Part shown: piece after piece, positions 35,570-47,547 of the stretch | Numbering within the stretch: position 1 is the first letter of the stretch | Layout: each line of letters begins with the position of its first letter | Assembly: GCA_033060915.1 (NCBI GenBank) | Contig: CM065380.1 | Location: forward strand, 46,372,001-46,436,000 | DNA from: Euryodendron excelsum | Taxonomy: Eukaryota; Streptophyta; Magnoliopsida; Ericales; Pentaphylacaceae | Reading direction: 5' to 3' | DNA length: 64,000 nucleotides | Translations under genes and position numbers: made by a program | The notes under the pieces: model-generated | The model's input: only the letters and a program-made list of their open reading frames with translations | The model's database searches: none | What the model was told of the DNA's origin: nothing

Positions 35570-36669
35570 GATGCTAGATTTGTAACTTCAAATCTTTTTA
35601 TAGTTGTTAAAGAGCATTAAAGATATTTTTTTTCCTGTTGAGCTACTTGCTGCCAGATAGGTTTTTAAATTTCAGATAAGATGCCTTCACTTCCAACTCG
35701 ATTTTTCTCCTTAATAGAATTTGAATTTGGAATTGGCTATAAAAGAAAAGTTATAGACATGAAAATCAGCTTTTCAGAAGCTCAAGAATCAATTCAATTC
35801 AATGGCCAGATCAAAAGTTATGGTCAAATTACTCCAAATGTCTTCCAGTTAGTATATTTGAATTTCTGCAGAGTTATGTCAACTTGCATCAGTTTTTTCA
35901 TACAGCAAACGTTCGAGTTTGAAATTCTCTATAGGATGTGAAATGTAGATATAGACGTTATATTTCTAGATCCTCAAGAATTAAGGCATTTGAAGATTAG
36001 AATAAAAAAAAATGAGTGCAATACTCAAGTTGTCGTACTTATACTTCTGTTTCATCTAGATAACGTTCAAATTTGAAATTTTGTCCAAGAAAGATACGAT
36101 AAATATTTAAGTTAGTTTTTTAGCACATTAAGAGTCAGATCATTTAGACTTTTGGATTAAAAGATATGGCCAAATAATCATAACTGTCTCTTGGTTACCA
36201 TATATCGAATTTCAAATCTAATAAGTCAATTTCTAGCTCATTTTTGTCTAAGAAAACATCATTTTCATGAAAACTACATAAACCACTGTAATTAGACATT
36301 TGAGTCTTCTTTCTAATGCCATAAGAATCAGTTCATTCCAACGATTAGATCAAAATATATGAGCAGAATACTATGATTGTATCATAAGATATAGTCATCG
36401 AATTTTCAACTGTACAAGAAAATTATGTCCTCTAATTTTCTTTTTTGAATTAAGTTTCTTTAAAACATGATTTTCAAGAATTTAGATATTACTTTCCAAG
36501 TTTTGATCTCTTTTTCAAATGCTTCATAATTTTGCAAAACTTTATTACACTAACTAGACCAAAGATTAAAAATATTGCATATATTTAATCAACAAAATAT
36601 TTATAAATCAAAGTAAGTTATTATCAAAATCATATATATAATTCTATATAAATAAACGTAAGGCCAACA
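35570..36669 (-). mobile_element. Copia-type solo LTR, second part (split)
   Basis: Continuation of 10235-10940, matching 39380-40480 and then 41087-41118 of the other copy. It ends GGCCAACA, followed by TSD GAAAG (36670-36674). Frames such as 35681-35941 are not genes. Confidence 0.8.
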
Positions 36670-37001
36670 GAAAGAGGAGGGAAGGAAAACAAAAGAGAAA
36701 AAGAAAAGAAAATTTTAAATCAATCTATTCATTTCTCTCTCTCATTTTCGTTCGTCTTTTTGCAAAAGCAAACAGAAAAAAAAAAAATAGCAAACATTAA
36801 CTAGACCAAGGATTTAGATATTACTTTTCAAGTGTTGATCTATTTTTCAAGTGTTTCATAATCTTACAAAACTTTATTACACCAACTAGACCAAGGATTA
36901 AAAACATTAAATATATTTAATCAAGAAAATATTTATAAATCAAAATAAGTTATCATCAAAGTCATATATAAAATTCTATATGAATAAACTTAGGGCTAAC
37001 A
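36670..37001 (-). mobile_element. Duplicated MITE interior joined to a truncated copia LTR end
   Basis: 36670 to about 36795 matches the DNA right of the other LTR (41119-41250), for example CATTCGTCTTTT against CGTTCGTCTTTTTG. From about 36800 the sequence repeats the last 200 bp of the LTR (ACTAGACCAAGGATT onwards) and ends GGGCTAACA at 37001. The LTR-flank-LTR order suggests a duplication joined by a non-homologous break. Confidence 0.6.
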
Positions 37002-37016
37002 ATCTCCTCCTTTTTT
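37002..37016 (-). other. Copia polypurine tract
   Basis: AAAAAAGGAGGAGAT on the minus strand lies directly before the LTR start TGTTAGCCC. This is the expected position for the plus-strand primer of a minus-strand LTR element. Confidence 0.65.
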
Positions 37017-37599
37017 ATGATGACAACCTTTGATTGATTTACTTTGTAGAATCTCTTCAAGTAAAATAAATATTTTCATAAATATTTCAAGTTTAATGGA
37101 GAAGTAATAAAATAGAGAGATTTATAATTTAAACTCCTCCTTAACCAATGTATGTTCTCTTTAAACTCATATATTATAGAATTCAATATCAATCAATATA
37201 TTTCTCCCCCTTTGTTATCATCAAAAAATAATCATGAATAAAAGTGATAAAATTTCATAAGATATAACGACATGTATATTTTCTTTTGTCATCTACGAAA
37301 TATATTCAACGTATATCATACATGCAAGACAAATTCAATTCCATACCAAACATATTTTATAAATCACAACATTTTATATTTCTCTCCCTTTTAATATCAA
37401 GAAATGTACGAGAAAAAAAAAATGTAATTAAGTATATATCACAAATTAAGTATAAATAAATTAATACATATAACTTCTAAAATATTTCAAAACATGTCAC
37501 AATTTTTTTAAATAATTAAAAATAAATACTCACACACACACACACACATATATATATTAAAAATTTCTTTTTTTCTATCATGTAATATCAATAGAGTAA

Positions 37600-38634
37600 C
37601 ATATCTCACCTTTTTCTTTTACCATTAAGTAGGTTGGTAACTTCATTGTCACTCTCATCTTCACTTAAATCATTTTCTTCGCAATCACTCCAAGATATCA
37701 CCACTTTTTTTTTTTTTGGCCTTCTTTTTTACCTTCTTAAATATTGACCATTTGAGTTGCATGTGGCTGGGTTTTTTGCATTCATAACACACAATAACAT
37801 CGTTCTTTGAGGACACTTTCTCACTTTGCTTTTTCTTTCTTATAAATCTTTTGAATTTTCTTATGATTATAGCAAGCTCCTCATCTTCATTACTACGTTC
37901 TCCATTATTAGAAATATCATTATTTTTAATAAATAATTTCAAAACGAGATCTTTTTTTCTTTTCTATTCATCTTCATCACCATTCATGATAAGTGCATGA
38001 GTCATGAGTGAACCCAAGAGCTCATCCATGGTAAGCTTTGTAAGATTTTTGGCTTCTTGTATAGCGGTGATTTTCGGCTCCTAATTCTTTAGTATGCACC
38101 TAAGAATCTTTCTCATCAATTCAACATTAGTATAAGATTTGTCAAGAGATTTCAAAGCATTTATAATATCAGTGAATCTAGTAAACATGTCAGAAATTGT
38201 CTCATCATTATCCACTTTAAACAATTCATATTTATAAACAAGTATACTAATCTTAGATTCTTTAACTTGGTTGGTCCCCTCATGTGTGATTTTCAATTTA
38301 TCTCAAATATCTTTAACCGATTCACAAGTAGATATACAATTAAATTCATTTGCATCAAGAGCACAATAAGAACATTCATAGCTCTAGCATTTAATTGAAC
38401 ACTTTTTATATCACTAGTATTATATTTACTTTCTTTTTTAAGCACATTTTTCCCTTCTACAATCTTAGTTGGTATACTTAGACCACTAACAATAACTTTT
38501 CAGAATTCATAGTCTACTACTTGAACATATATTCTCATTCTAGCCTTCCAGTAGTTGTAATTAGTGCTATTAAATAAATGTGGTCTATTGGTCGATTGAC
38601 CTTCAGCAAGTGTAGCACTAAAAATGGTTGTCAT
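37600..38634 (-). pseudogene. Copia-type gag
   Basis: Starts MTTIFSATLAEGQSTNRP at ATG 38634, followed by FNSTNYNYWKARM, a UBN2-type gag block (SDMFTRFTDIINALKSLDKS, 38081-38296) and a zinc knuckle CYECKKPSHMQLKW (37685-37942) in which the last Cys of CX2CX4HX4C is Trp. An acidic C-terminal piece follows in another frame. Gag would form the particle and bind RNA. Several stops and frameshifts are present. No protease, integrase or RT follows before the LTR at 37001, so the element is gag-only. Confidence 0.78.
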
Positions 38635-38668
38635 AATTTATTCTGAGACAGTTAAGTCTATTATAGGA

Positions 38669-38686
38669 GCTCAAACACTGATACAA
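38669..38686 (-). other. Copia primer-binding site (degenerate)
   Basis: The minus-strand sequence TTGTATCAGTGTTTGAGC resembles TGGTATCAGAGCC, complementary to initiator tRNA-Met, and lies 2 nt inside the LTR edge at 38689. Confidence 0.6.
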
Positions 38687-40478
38687 ACTATTAGACCAGG
38701 TGGTAACCTAAGAGGGAGGTGAATTGAGTTTAAACAATAATTTAATAAATAATTTCAGATTTAAAAATTCTAATTACATATTCAAACAAACATTAATCAA
38801 CCAATAATATGTTGTAAATAAATGCAAGCAATTCAAAATACAAAGTAAATAAGAAAGAGAGAAGAGAATACGATACCAAGATTTATCATGATTCTACTTC
38901 AATTCCAAAGTCTCCTTCTTTGATAATTTTTCTCCACTATACCCAAACTGTAGATACAATCACTAGCCTTTTAACCCAAGCGCTAGTCCTCCTTTACAAC
39001 TAGTTTTTTCTCACAGATGCTAGTCACACCCTTCTAACTAGTTTTTACATAGGTACTAGTCACACCTAACCAAGTGATCCCTCACTCTAACTAGGTTTTA
39101 TATAGATGCTAGTCACACCCAACCCCTAACTATTTTTCCTAACTATCTTTTCCTTACAAGAAGAAAGAATAAGAGTACAATCATTCTCGTTTACAAATAA
39201 ATTCTCTCAAAAAATGAATATGCCAATGAAACTTTCAAAATAATACAAGATAAAATACAATAAACCTCTTAAAGACTTTGTAGGATGAATATAACTTTGA
39301 TGCACAAACTCTTATTGTTCTTATTCTCTTGTGTTTCATTCCTCAAGTATATCTCTATTTATAAATAAAGAATAATGCTAGATTTTTAACTTCAAATCTG
39401 TTTATAGTCGTTAGAGAGCATTGAAGACATTTCTTCCCGTTGAGATACTTGCTACCAGACAAATTTTTAAATTTCAGATGAGTTGCCTTCACTTTCACCT
39501 TGATTTTATCCTAGATAAAATTTAAATTTGAAAATGGCTATAAACGAATAGTTGTAGACATGAAAGTTAGATTTTTAGAGGCTCAAGAATCAAGGGAATC
39601 TAATGGTCAGATCAAAAGTTATAGTCAAATTACTCAAATAGTCTCTCAATTAGAATATTTGAATTTCTGCACAACTATGTCAACTTGCATCAGTTTTTTC
39701 ATATAGTAAACGTTCGAGTTTGAAAATCTCTATAGAATATGAAATGTAGATATTGACGTTATGTTTTCAAATTCTCAAGAATCAAAGCATTTGAAGATGA
39801 GAGTGAAAAGATATGAGTGAAATACTCAGGCTATTTCTTTAGTTATTATCTTTGAATTTCTACAACATTAAGTTAGATGTATGCTCCCTTTTCATCTAGA
39901 TAACATTCAAATTTGAAATTTCATCCGAGAGAGATACGGTAGATATGTAAGTCAGCTTTTCAAAATATCAAAAATCAGATCATTTAAACTTTTGGATTAA
40001 AAAATATGGCTAAATAATCATGACTATCTCTTGTATGCCATATATCGAATTTTAAATCCAATAATTCAACTTCTAACTCATTTCCGTCCAAGAAAACATT
40101 CTTCTCATGAAAACTTTATAGACCACTGTAATTAGACATTTGAATCTTTTTTCTAATGACATAAGAATTAGATCAATCCAACGGTTAGATCAAAAGATAT
40201 GGGCAGAATACTGTGACTGTATCATAAAATATAGTTTTATCAAATTTTTAACCGTAGAAGAAAATTATATCCTTTAATTTTCTTCTTTGAATCAAGTTTT
40301 CTTAAAACATGATTCTCAAGTATTTAAATATTATTTTTCAAGTTTTGATCTCTCTTTCAAATGCTTCATAATTTTGCAAAATTTTATTATACCAACTAAA
40401 TTAAGAATTAAAACCATTAAATATATTTAATTAAAAAATATTTATAAATCAAAATAAGTTATCATTTAAATTATATAT

Positions 40479-41081
40479 TGTGGGGAAATAACCCCCGGCC
40501 TAACCCAATGGGTGAGGCCCAATCTGCTCGAATTAAAGTTGGGGCTGCCTGGGGCCCAAACCAGTTATGAGGAAAGGTCAGCCCAAACTGCCGACCTCCT
40601 CCCAGCGTGGCCGAGACAACGAACGGTTTGCGCAAACCGCTAGCGGTCTTAGAGCATTAAATGCGGAATTGACTTGCATTAAATGCACGAGCGGCCGCCC
40701 ACACAAACGTCGACGTGCACGTCCGGTCAGCCGGAATCCCCCACGACGGTGCGCCAGACGCTGCAGGTAGCCAGGCGGCGTCAATGATGATGCCTAACCA
40801 CCAGACCATGAGAGCCTACTGATAGGCCGAGACAAAAGACACTCCCTGAAAGACTCTATAAAAACCCGAGGAATCGAGAGCCAGGTATGGAGAAAAAACC
40901 CTTGACATACACAACTTTCATTCATCATTCTCGATTAAGTTTGCTAACTTAACCTTCGGAGTGTGATCGACCCACCTAGGGTCGACTCATTCTAACCCAT
41001 TCGTCTTGCAGGAAGAAGTTTGGACTCATCCACTTTGGGCTTGAGAACTCGGCCCAGCCTTCCCGAGAAATCCCACTTACA
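40479..41081 (+). mobile_element. GC-rich solo LTR, TSD TATAT
   Basis: A 603-bp insert begins TGTGGGG and ends CCCACTTACA. It is flanked by TATAT at 40474-40478 and 41082-41086 and interrupts the copia LTR. It is much richer in GC than its host. It carries a TATAAAAA box at 40857-40864 on the plus strand. It has no internal genes, so it is a solo LTR. The open frames inside it (40567-40784, both strands) are due to its GC content. The family is unknown. Confidence 0.82.
40857..40864 (+). promoter_or_regulatory. TATA box of the solo LTR
   Basis: TATAAAAA lies in the context CTCTATAAAAACCCG, about two thirds into the LTR, where a U3/R boundary is usual. Confidence 0.5.
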
Positions 41082-41118
41082 TATATAAAATTCTATATGA
41101 ATAAACTTACAACTAATA

Positions 41119-41276
41119 GGAAAATAAGAAAAGAAAAAAAAAATAAAAATAAATTAAATCAATGTATTTATTTCCCTATCTTCTTTTCATTCGTCTTTTC
41201 ACAAAAGTAAACATAGAAAAAAGAGCAAAGAGTAATATTTCCTCTCCTACGTTCCAAACAGGCTGTAAGAAAAAGA
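41119..41276. mobile_element. Right arm of the split MITE-like repeat
   Basis: Ends GTTCCAAACAGGCTGT (41261-41276), the inverted partner of 10205-10220. It marks the outer edge of the nest, about 490 bp above the RbcX start codon. Confidence 0.6.
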
Positions 41277-41764
41277 AGCTAGGACAATTTCACACGTTCA
41301 TGAACCCGTTGCAAGATACTCTACTCGTGGCAAAAGAGCCACCAAATTGGAATATAATCGTCCGGGTTGGTAGAGAATAGAGAAAAGAAGCGTAAAAGCT
41401 TGATTTGAGTCTAATGGATGGAGAGTTTTGGACCTCAAATTTTTCTGGTACGTGTTGACTACGCTTTGATAGTAAAACCCAACCCTTCAAAATCACCCAT
41501 TTCTTCCACACGCCCTCTTTCTTGACCCAAAAGATCTTCCCTCCAACTTTTCAGTCTATATCTACAATACCCTTTTCGTCCAAGTTCATGAATCTTTGAC
41601 TGCAGTTGTCAATCTCCAATTTTCTTGGATACCCAATTCTTTGTTGATTCTCTCCTGTGGGTATCTCCTTTTTCTTTGAATTGTTGGCTTGAAAGGCCTG
41701 GTTCTTGTTTTACTTTGATCCGGTTTTTTTCTTGAAGGTGAATTTTTTCTGTGTGTTTTTGAGG

Positions 41765-44582
41765 ATGGTGGCGGCTTTGTCTGTAGTTGTGGATTCCCAT
41801 ACTTGTCCATGTTTGTGTTTGGATGCTTTGCCTTCATCTAATATGAATTACAAGAGAAGCGGAGACTTGGTTTTACAGAGGAATTCAATTGGTTTAAAGC
41901 ATTTGCAGCCGCGACCGGGGTCATTGGAGTTAAGCAGCTCTTTCATTGATTCAGGGCATGAGAGGCGGCTCTTGGCAAAAGCCAAGAATTCAAAGAAGCA
42001 GCAGCGCAAGGCTCGGAGTTTCGTCATTGTCAATGAGGTGGCCGGGCAGTATGAAGATAGTTTTGAGGATGTTAAAAGAGTAAGAAAACTCTACCAATTG
42101 TTGACAATCAATTCCATGATTTACATGAATCTCATTGGAAATGAAGTTTTATGTGATTCATTTGTTTATGATATAGTATGTTTTGCTTGTACTGTATGGT
42201 ATTGAACTTCTTGTTTGATGTCTCTAAAAGAAATTGGTTGAGAATGAAATACCAAAATTGTTCAAGGATTTGGCTAGATGTTTAACAGGAGGCTGCCAAG
42301 CTATATGTCTTGTCAAGAAATTTATGTATTTGTTTGTTAAAAATTAAAACTTCCATGTGTTTGTGCTTTTTGACAAGAAAATCTAAAATTTCGGCGTAGA
42401 ACTTCAGTTAAAGTTAAGAACCGAATTTGTCGGGGAGGTCTGGTGATCAGTTCACACTGCACCTTGGTTTGTTAGAGAATAACTGCAACTCGACTCTTTG
42501 TAAACTATTAGGATACTGCTAGAACGTATTTAAGCATAACTAATGCATATCCACATTTGATAATTGTACCAACAAACTGATACTTGTTTTTCCCCTGCAC
42601 TGCACTCAGCTGTTGAGCGAAGAGATCAGTAGTTTATTTGTCCCATCCCAGAAACAACGAAAGCATGTATCACTTGTTCAACCTTTCCCAGATCCTAGTA
42701 TTTATCCTAAATTTCTTTGTACTTCCATCGTAAACCTACAATTTATGTACATCATACCATTTTTTTTCCCGAGTTATATACAAGGGGAAGGGGAAAGTTA
42801 ACCCATATCTAGACAGGCATAGAATTGCCATTGTGTACATATTGCCAATTTACTTACACAAACAAACCCTTATTCAGGCCAAGCTATCATTTGGAAGGTG
42901 CTTCAATTTTGGTTGTTAGCAGTTCTCCAACTTGCTGTTGGTAAGTTAGCAGTCACTGGAATTAAAGAACATGATGGAGTTGGAGAAAATCCCATAATAT
43001 AAGTGATAGTGTAACTATAGCTATGAGTTATGATTTATATGAGTGGAGATCCCTTGATTGTTGAAGAATCATCAATCCATAGAGACCACGAGGTATCAAA
43101 ATATCAACTTGCAGATGATACAAATTACTGTATTAGCTGTTATTTCAGCTCAACAGAAACATGGAAGTATTTTGTGTGATGGGTATTAGGTTAGGATTAC
43201 GTTATGGATTATTCAAATTAAGGCAATCATATGTTTCATTACTAGTTTGTACTCTTGTATGTTTTTGCAGAAATCAGGTTTAGGGTTGTTGAACCACAGA
43301 GTAGTGAGTTCAGTGCTTCTTCTCAAACTAAAATTGTATTGTCAACCAATCAGCCGGTTGTGCAGAAAGAACAACTACATTGATCCTTTTTTAAGCCTTA
43401 AAAGAATTTTTTGTTTTTGATCGTTTGCATATATTTGCTTTAAGATTTTGATCACATTAGAAAATACCTGCAAGTATGTGTCTCAATGCCATATCTCACC
43501 AATCTGTCTACTGACATCATTTTCAACTTGAGTTTTCTCTATATACATGTGATGTCGTATTTGACCTACATTCTCTGCTTGCAGCAAATTCTTAATTATT
43601 TTACGTACAAAGCTGTGAGGACTGTTCTAAACCAGCTGTATGAGATGAACCCAACGCAATATAGGTGGTTTTATGAGTAAGTGGATCATCATCCTTGTTA
43701 ACCAATATGGATGGCTTCATTGCATCTTATATATTTATTATATTTTGAAGAGTTGGTTAGCTGGCTTGTGACTCAAGCAGGCTTGACTCATTTTAGGAGC
43801 CTTCTGATGCTACCTCACATAGATGAACCCGTGACTAGAATTTGCAGACTCAACCATATTTAGTCAGCAGAGTGTTGTAATGTATTGCAACTAGTGAAAC
43901 TTGAGTAATTTCAAACCAAAGATTGATAACTTTATGATACTCTGCATGAGGTCCCAGCCTAGCACAAACTTCTCAATCCTGAAACATCAACCGAGTTGCA
44001 GCGTTCACAATTTAGGTATACAACAGTAATAAGCTGGCAGCACATGCTCTGCCATGGATCAAGTCCACATAGTTCTCCAAAAACATTGAATATTATTGGA
44101 ATCTCTAATTTTTGTGTCATTTCTCATTCTATCAGTTTTGTTGTGACGAACAAGCCTGCTGACGGGAAGCATTTCATCCGCAACCTGGGGAAGGTAGTTT
44201 TCAGAAAACCTTAAGGATAACATAGGAAGTTCGTTCTGCAATCTTTATTTTTTGTTACATTGATGTAACCTCACTCTCTAAAGAAAATGAAGAGAAATTA
44301 TATTCATCATCTGTGGTTTTGACAGGAGAAGCAAGAACTTGCTGAAAGAGTGATGGTAACGAGACTTCACCTGTATGGAAAATGGGTTAAGGTACTAAAT
44401 TTAGCAGTACATTGCTCTAACTGGCTTATTCAGCATGCAAAACACATAACCAATGGAGAAAATGAACAATTTTCATTTGTCCGTTATTTTTGTTGTAGAA
44501 ATGTGATCATGCTGAAATATACAAGGAGATCTCTGATCAGAACTTGGAGTTGATGCGTGAGCGACTCATGGAGACGGTTATC

Positions 44583-44617
<35 letters not shown>

Positions 44618-44621
44618 ATAA
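41765..44621 (+). CDS. RBCX2: RbcX Rubisco assembly chaperone, chloroplast
   Basis: Five exons join without frame breaks into 217 residues: 41765-42079, 43585-43676, 44136-44193, 44326-44391 and 44499-44621. All introns are GT-AG. Exon 1 gives MVAALSVV, a Ser/Arg/Lys-rich stretch expected of a chloroplast transit peptide, and VNEVAGQYEDSFEDV. The folded part follows: YFTYKAVRTVLNQLYEMNP, WFYDFVVTNKPADGKHFIR, ELAERVMVTRLHLYGKW and LMRERLMETVIWPSDDTN. RbcX dimers bind the C-terminal tail of the Rubisco large subunit and stabilise assembly intermediates in the stroma. The N-terminus resembles Arabidopsis RbcX2 (At5g19855) as remembered, so the paralogue assignment is tentative; the family is sure. 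The upstream in-frame codons from 41705 lack an ATG. Confidence 0.93.
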
Positions 44622-45009
44622 CGGGTTGAAACTGTGTCTTGGATTCGATTTTTCTCTTCTGCTGTTCTTATCACCTAGGCAGCTTCCTCCTTAAAAAGTT
44701 AACCAGTCTAGTCTCAAAACTCTCATTTATATCATTTTCCACCAAGTAATAGGAGTTGCCCTGTATTGTATAGGGAAGTTGTGTAAATTTCATCCATTGA
44801 TTATAGATCTTTTAGAACGGTAGGATTCAAAGCTAGAATTTCTCTTATCTGAACCATAATGAACATTTTAGTACATATACTATTCCCATATGCTTCGAGG
44901 TGTTTGAAAGGTTGGACTGCTTCTTTAGGGCACAAAATGTTGGTTGTTAGTGTGTTGTGAAACTGATTACTGGGATTGTAATGTAGACTTATTGTAATTT
45001 TATTGTGTA

Positions 45010-45015
45010 AATAAA
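45010..45015 (+). terminator. Possible polyadenylation signal of RbcX
   Basis: AATAAA lies about 390 bp after the RbcX stop codon, in a T-rich stretch (TGTAATTTTATTGTG). Such signals are loosely conserved in plants. Confidence 0.35.
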
Positions 45016-46007
45016 AAAGACAGGTCAGTGTCCGTAAAGAGAAGGTCAGATGTATACAATCTTACTCTTAAACCGCTAATGCTAAGATTAAAACGAAACA
45101 AATCTTATTGTTGTCTCAAGGCCTGAAAGTCAAATGTACGTAATTTTACCCTTTTAAATTGGTGATGGCAAGGCCACAATGAAGCAAATCTTACTAATGT
45201 GCTAAGGCCTGCCAGCTAAAAATATATTTGCTTACATTGTGAAGAAGAGAGTTTCGTTTTTTTTTTGTCTTTTATCTTGAACAGACCTCATCCCCACTTC
45301 AAACTGAACTTTGAATGATCCACTATAGATTATTGCAAATAATTCATTCATTAATTCCTCATATTGTGCACAATCAAACTTCCACATTTCCCCAGAAGTG
45401 ACAGTTTTGGACTTTGACAGTCAACCCTTTAAATCCGATTTGCTATGACTAAGACTAAAGGGGGTGGATGCAAGTTAAGCTTCCCAACCCCTAGTAAATG
45501 GCGATCTAAAAAAGGATCTCCTACATTGCGGGATTTTAAGAGGGTCAAAATGTACAGTCTGGCCTTCGCATATAGAGAGATAATTTTCATATTTTGAACT
45601 CGTGATATCCAAGCCATGATTTATTGAACATTCAATACATAAATATTGTCCTTCACTATATAAGTTTTTATAATCCAATTTGAATCTATAGTTTATTCAT
45701 CAATCATTGTAATTAGTCTTTAAAGAAAAATAAGTATGCTCTACAGTTAAAACATTGGATAATGAATTACTACCAAAATTGATTCGATGCATTAAATGGA
45801 TGTTAGGGAGATCGGACCCATCACACTTGATGTTGAAACTCTACTAGCCTATGATCCAGGCCCACGTTTCTTTAGGCTTTTCGGCATTTGAACGAACAAT
45901 ATGCTATCTTTGAGGTTTCTGAGATTAGGTTCAGTCTCATACTTGAGGCACATTCATTTATGAAGAGCACGTTTTCTTTTCCTGCAGGTTGATCTCAAGT
46001 CTTTCCA
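45016..46007. other. Intergenic, no gene seen
   Basis: Short frames only (for example 45429-45678, minus). No family is recognised. Confidence 0.5.
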
Positions 46008-46275
46008 GTCAACAATGATCCCGATGGACCAAAAGCATCACCTACGAACTATGCGCATGTAGAGAACACAAATTATGAACATCGATCAGCAATACTAAGT
46101 AGTTCAAAAATCAGCACTAACAAGCTAGGATGGATGGAGATCTGCAGAACGGCACAAGCAACTGCAAGCCTTTTGCAGTCCTACAAGAGCAGTGTTCCCG
46201 AGCAAACTCAGACCACGACCTTTGGATGGGCTACAAACAATATCATTTCCGGTCAAAGGAGTTTATCAGTTTAGT
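46008..46275 (+). CDS. Candidate terminal exon of an unrecognised gene
   Basis: After a possible acceptor (CTTTCCAG, ending 46007) an open frame of 89 codons reads NNDPDGPKASPTNYAHVE, LGWMEICRTAQATASLLQ and VPEQTQTTTFGWATNN, and stops at TAG 46273-46275. The composition looks protein-like rather than random. I do not recognise the family and found no upstream exon in the 1.4 kb after RbcX. It could be a gene fragment or chance. On the minus strand nearby, 46721-46795 and 47043-47123 also look like small spliced exons, without a recognised family. Confidence 0.3.
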
Positions 46276-47547
46276 TCTTCCTCGAGTTTTGTTTCCCAGA
46301 ATGTAAAGCTCAAAGCAATCTGCTAAACTTTCGAGCAAATTCCCGGTCAGTCTAGCCCCGGGATGCTTACCCCCCACACCTTCCAGTCTCACAGACCATC
46401 TCTTGAGAACCCCTAATTTGAGCTTCTCCAATCTTGGCAGCATCCTTTCTCAGAAGTCACTTAGGTTAAGGGCATCCATGTCACATATGCTCATCATACC
46501 GCATTGCTATGAATTAAATTGCAGCTGACGACATTTTTGCTTAGAAACTTAACAATCGTGCAATTATTCAACAGACAAATTCACAAATAACAAAATACAC
46601 TAAATCTTAACCCAACAAAATTTACATAGAAAAAGGTTAATATGATACAAAGGTCAAAATCATGTTTAGAAACGATATGGCAGTTGCACCACGGGGATTA
46701 GTTTTTTTTAAATTAACCTGGTCGGTAGTAACCACAAAATTGTGTTCCCCACTATGCTTTGGATGGGAAGCACTCAAAGCAATGTACAACACCTGCAAGA
46801 GGAAAAGGTAGCAGTAGAAGCAGAAATTTATCACAATATATAGATGACTTCATATGGCAACTTTAAAAGAGAATAAAACTCTGAGGGGGTAATGAGAAAG
46901 AAAATTGCATCAATTAGCATGTTATCACAAAAATTGCTTCGAAAGATCAAGTCAAATCCACTCTCAGAAAATTTGTGCAAAAGTAGATTGTAAGTCAGTC
47001 CTCTTGAACTTCAACACTTCAATATCATATTATTCTTAACCAGCTAAAGGTAGCTCAATGTTATCTCCTACTACTCCATCAGACAAAGGTGCACCATTCA
47101 AGCCCCTGAGGGGACCTGCCTGCACATGCATGAGGGTGCACGAAGCTTTAGTATGAAGCTTAGGGGAAATACAAATACAACAGAGCAATGTCACGTTATC
47201 TTCAACAAATGCTCAATTCAAAAGATATAACCATATTGTTTATTTCATAAGTAATAAAACAAAATTTTATTTTTGACTGTCACAATGATACATTAGTAAA
47301 TGTGCCAATTGGTATGCTGATAAAAACATCATAAACTTTGACTGATGCATACCATGTTAAGAGCCACCAGTAGAGGTGATAATGATGTCTAAAAGCTCTG
47401 CCCTCCCTCTCTATCTATCCAAATTGTTGGAAAGCCCAAGCACCAACTAGCATCAAAATCTCTTGTTTTGAAGAAAGAGTCTGAGGTCGGGTTGGACGAC
47501 ATACATCTTGGTTGGTCCCACCACTAGAGATTGGAGATATATATTAA

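Larger units (their letters stand above)
38689..41118 (-). mobile_element. 5' LTR of the gag-only copia-type element
   Basis: Begins TATTAGACC (from TGTTAGACC) and ends CTAATA (from CTAACA). It matches the split LTR at 10235-36669 throughout. Without the inserted solo LTR (40479-41081 plus one TSD) it is about 1.8 kb, the same as that copy. Confidence 0.75.

Noticed and set aside
40567..40784. Arg-rich frames on both strands
   Set aside because: They are by-products of the GC-rich solo LTR.
42613..42801. Frame inside RbcX intron 1
   Set aside because: No homology; splicing 42079 to 43585 gives the conserved RbcX sequence.
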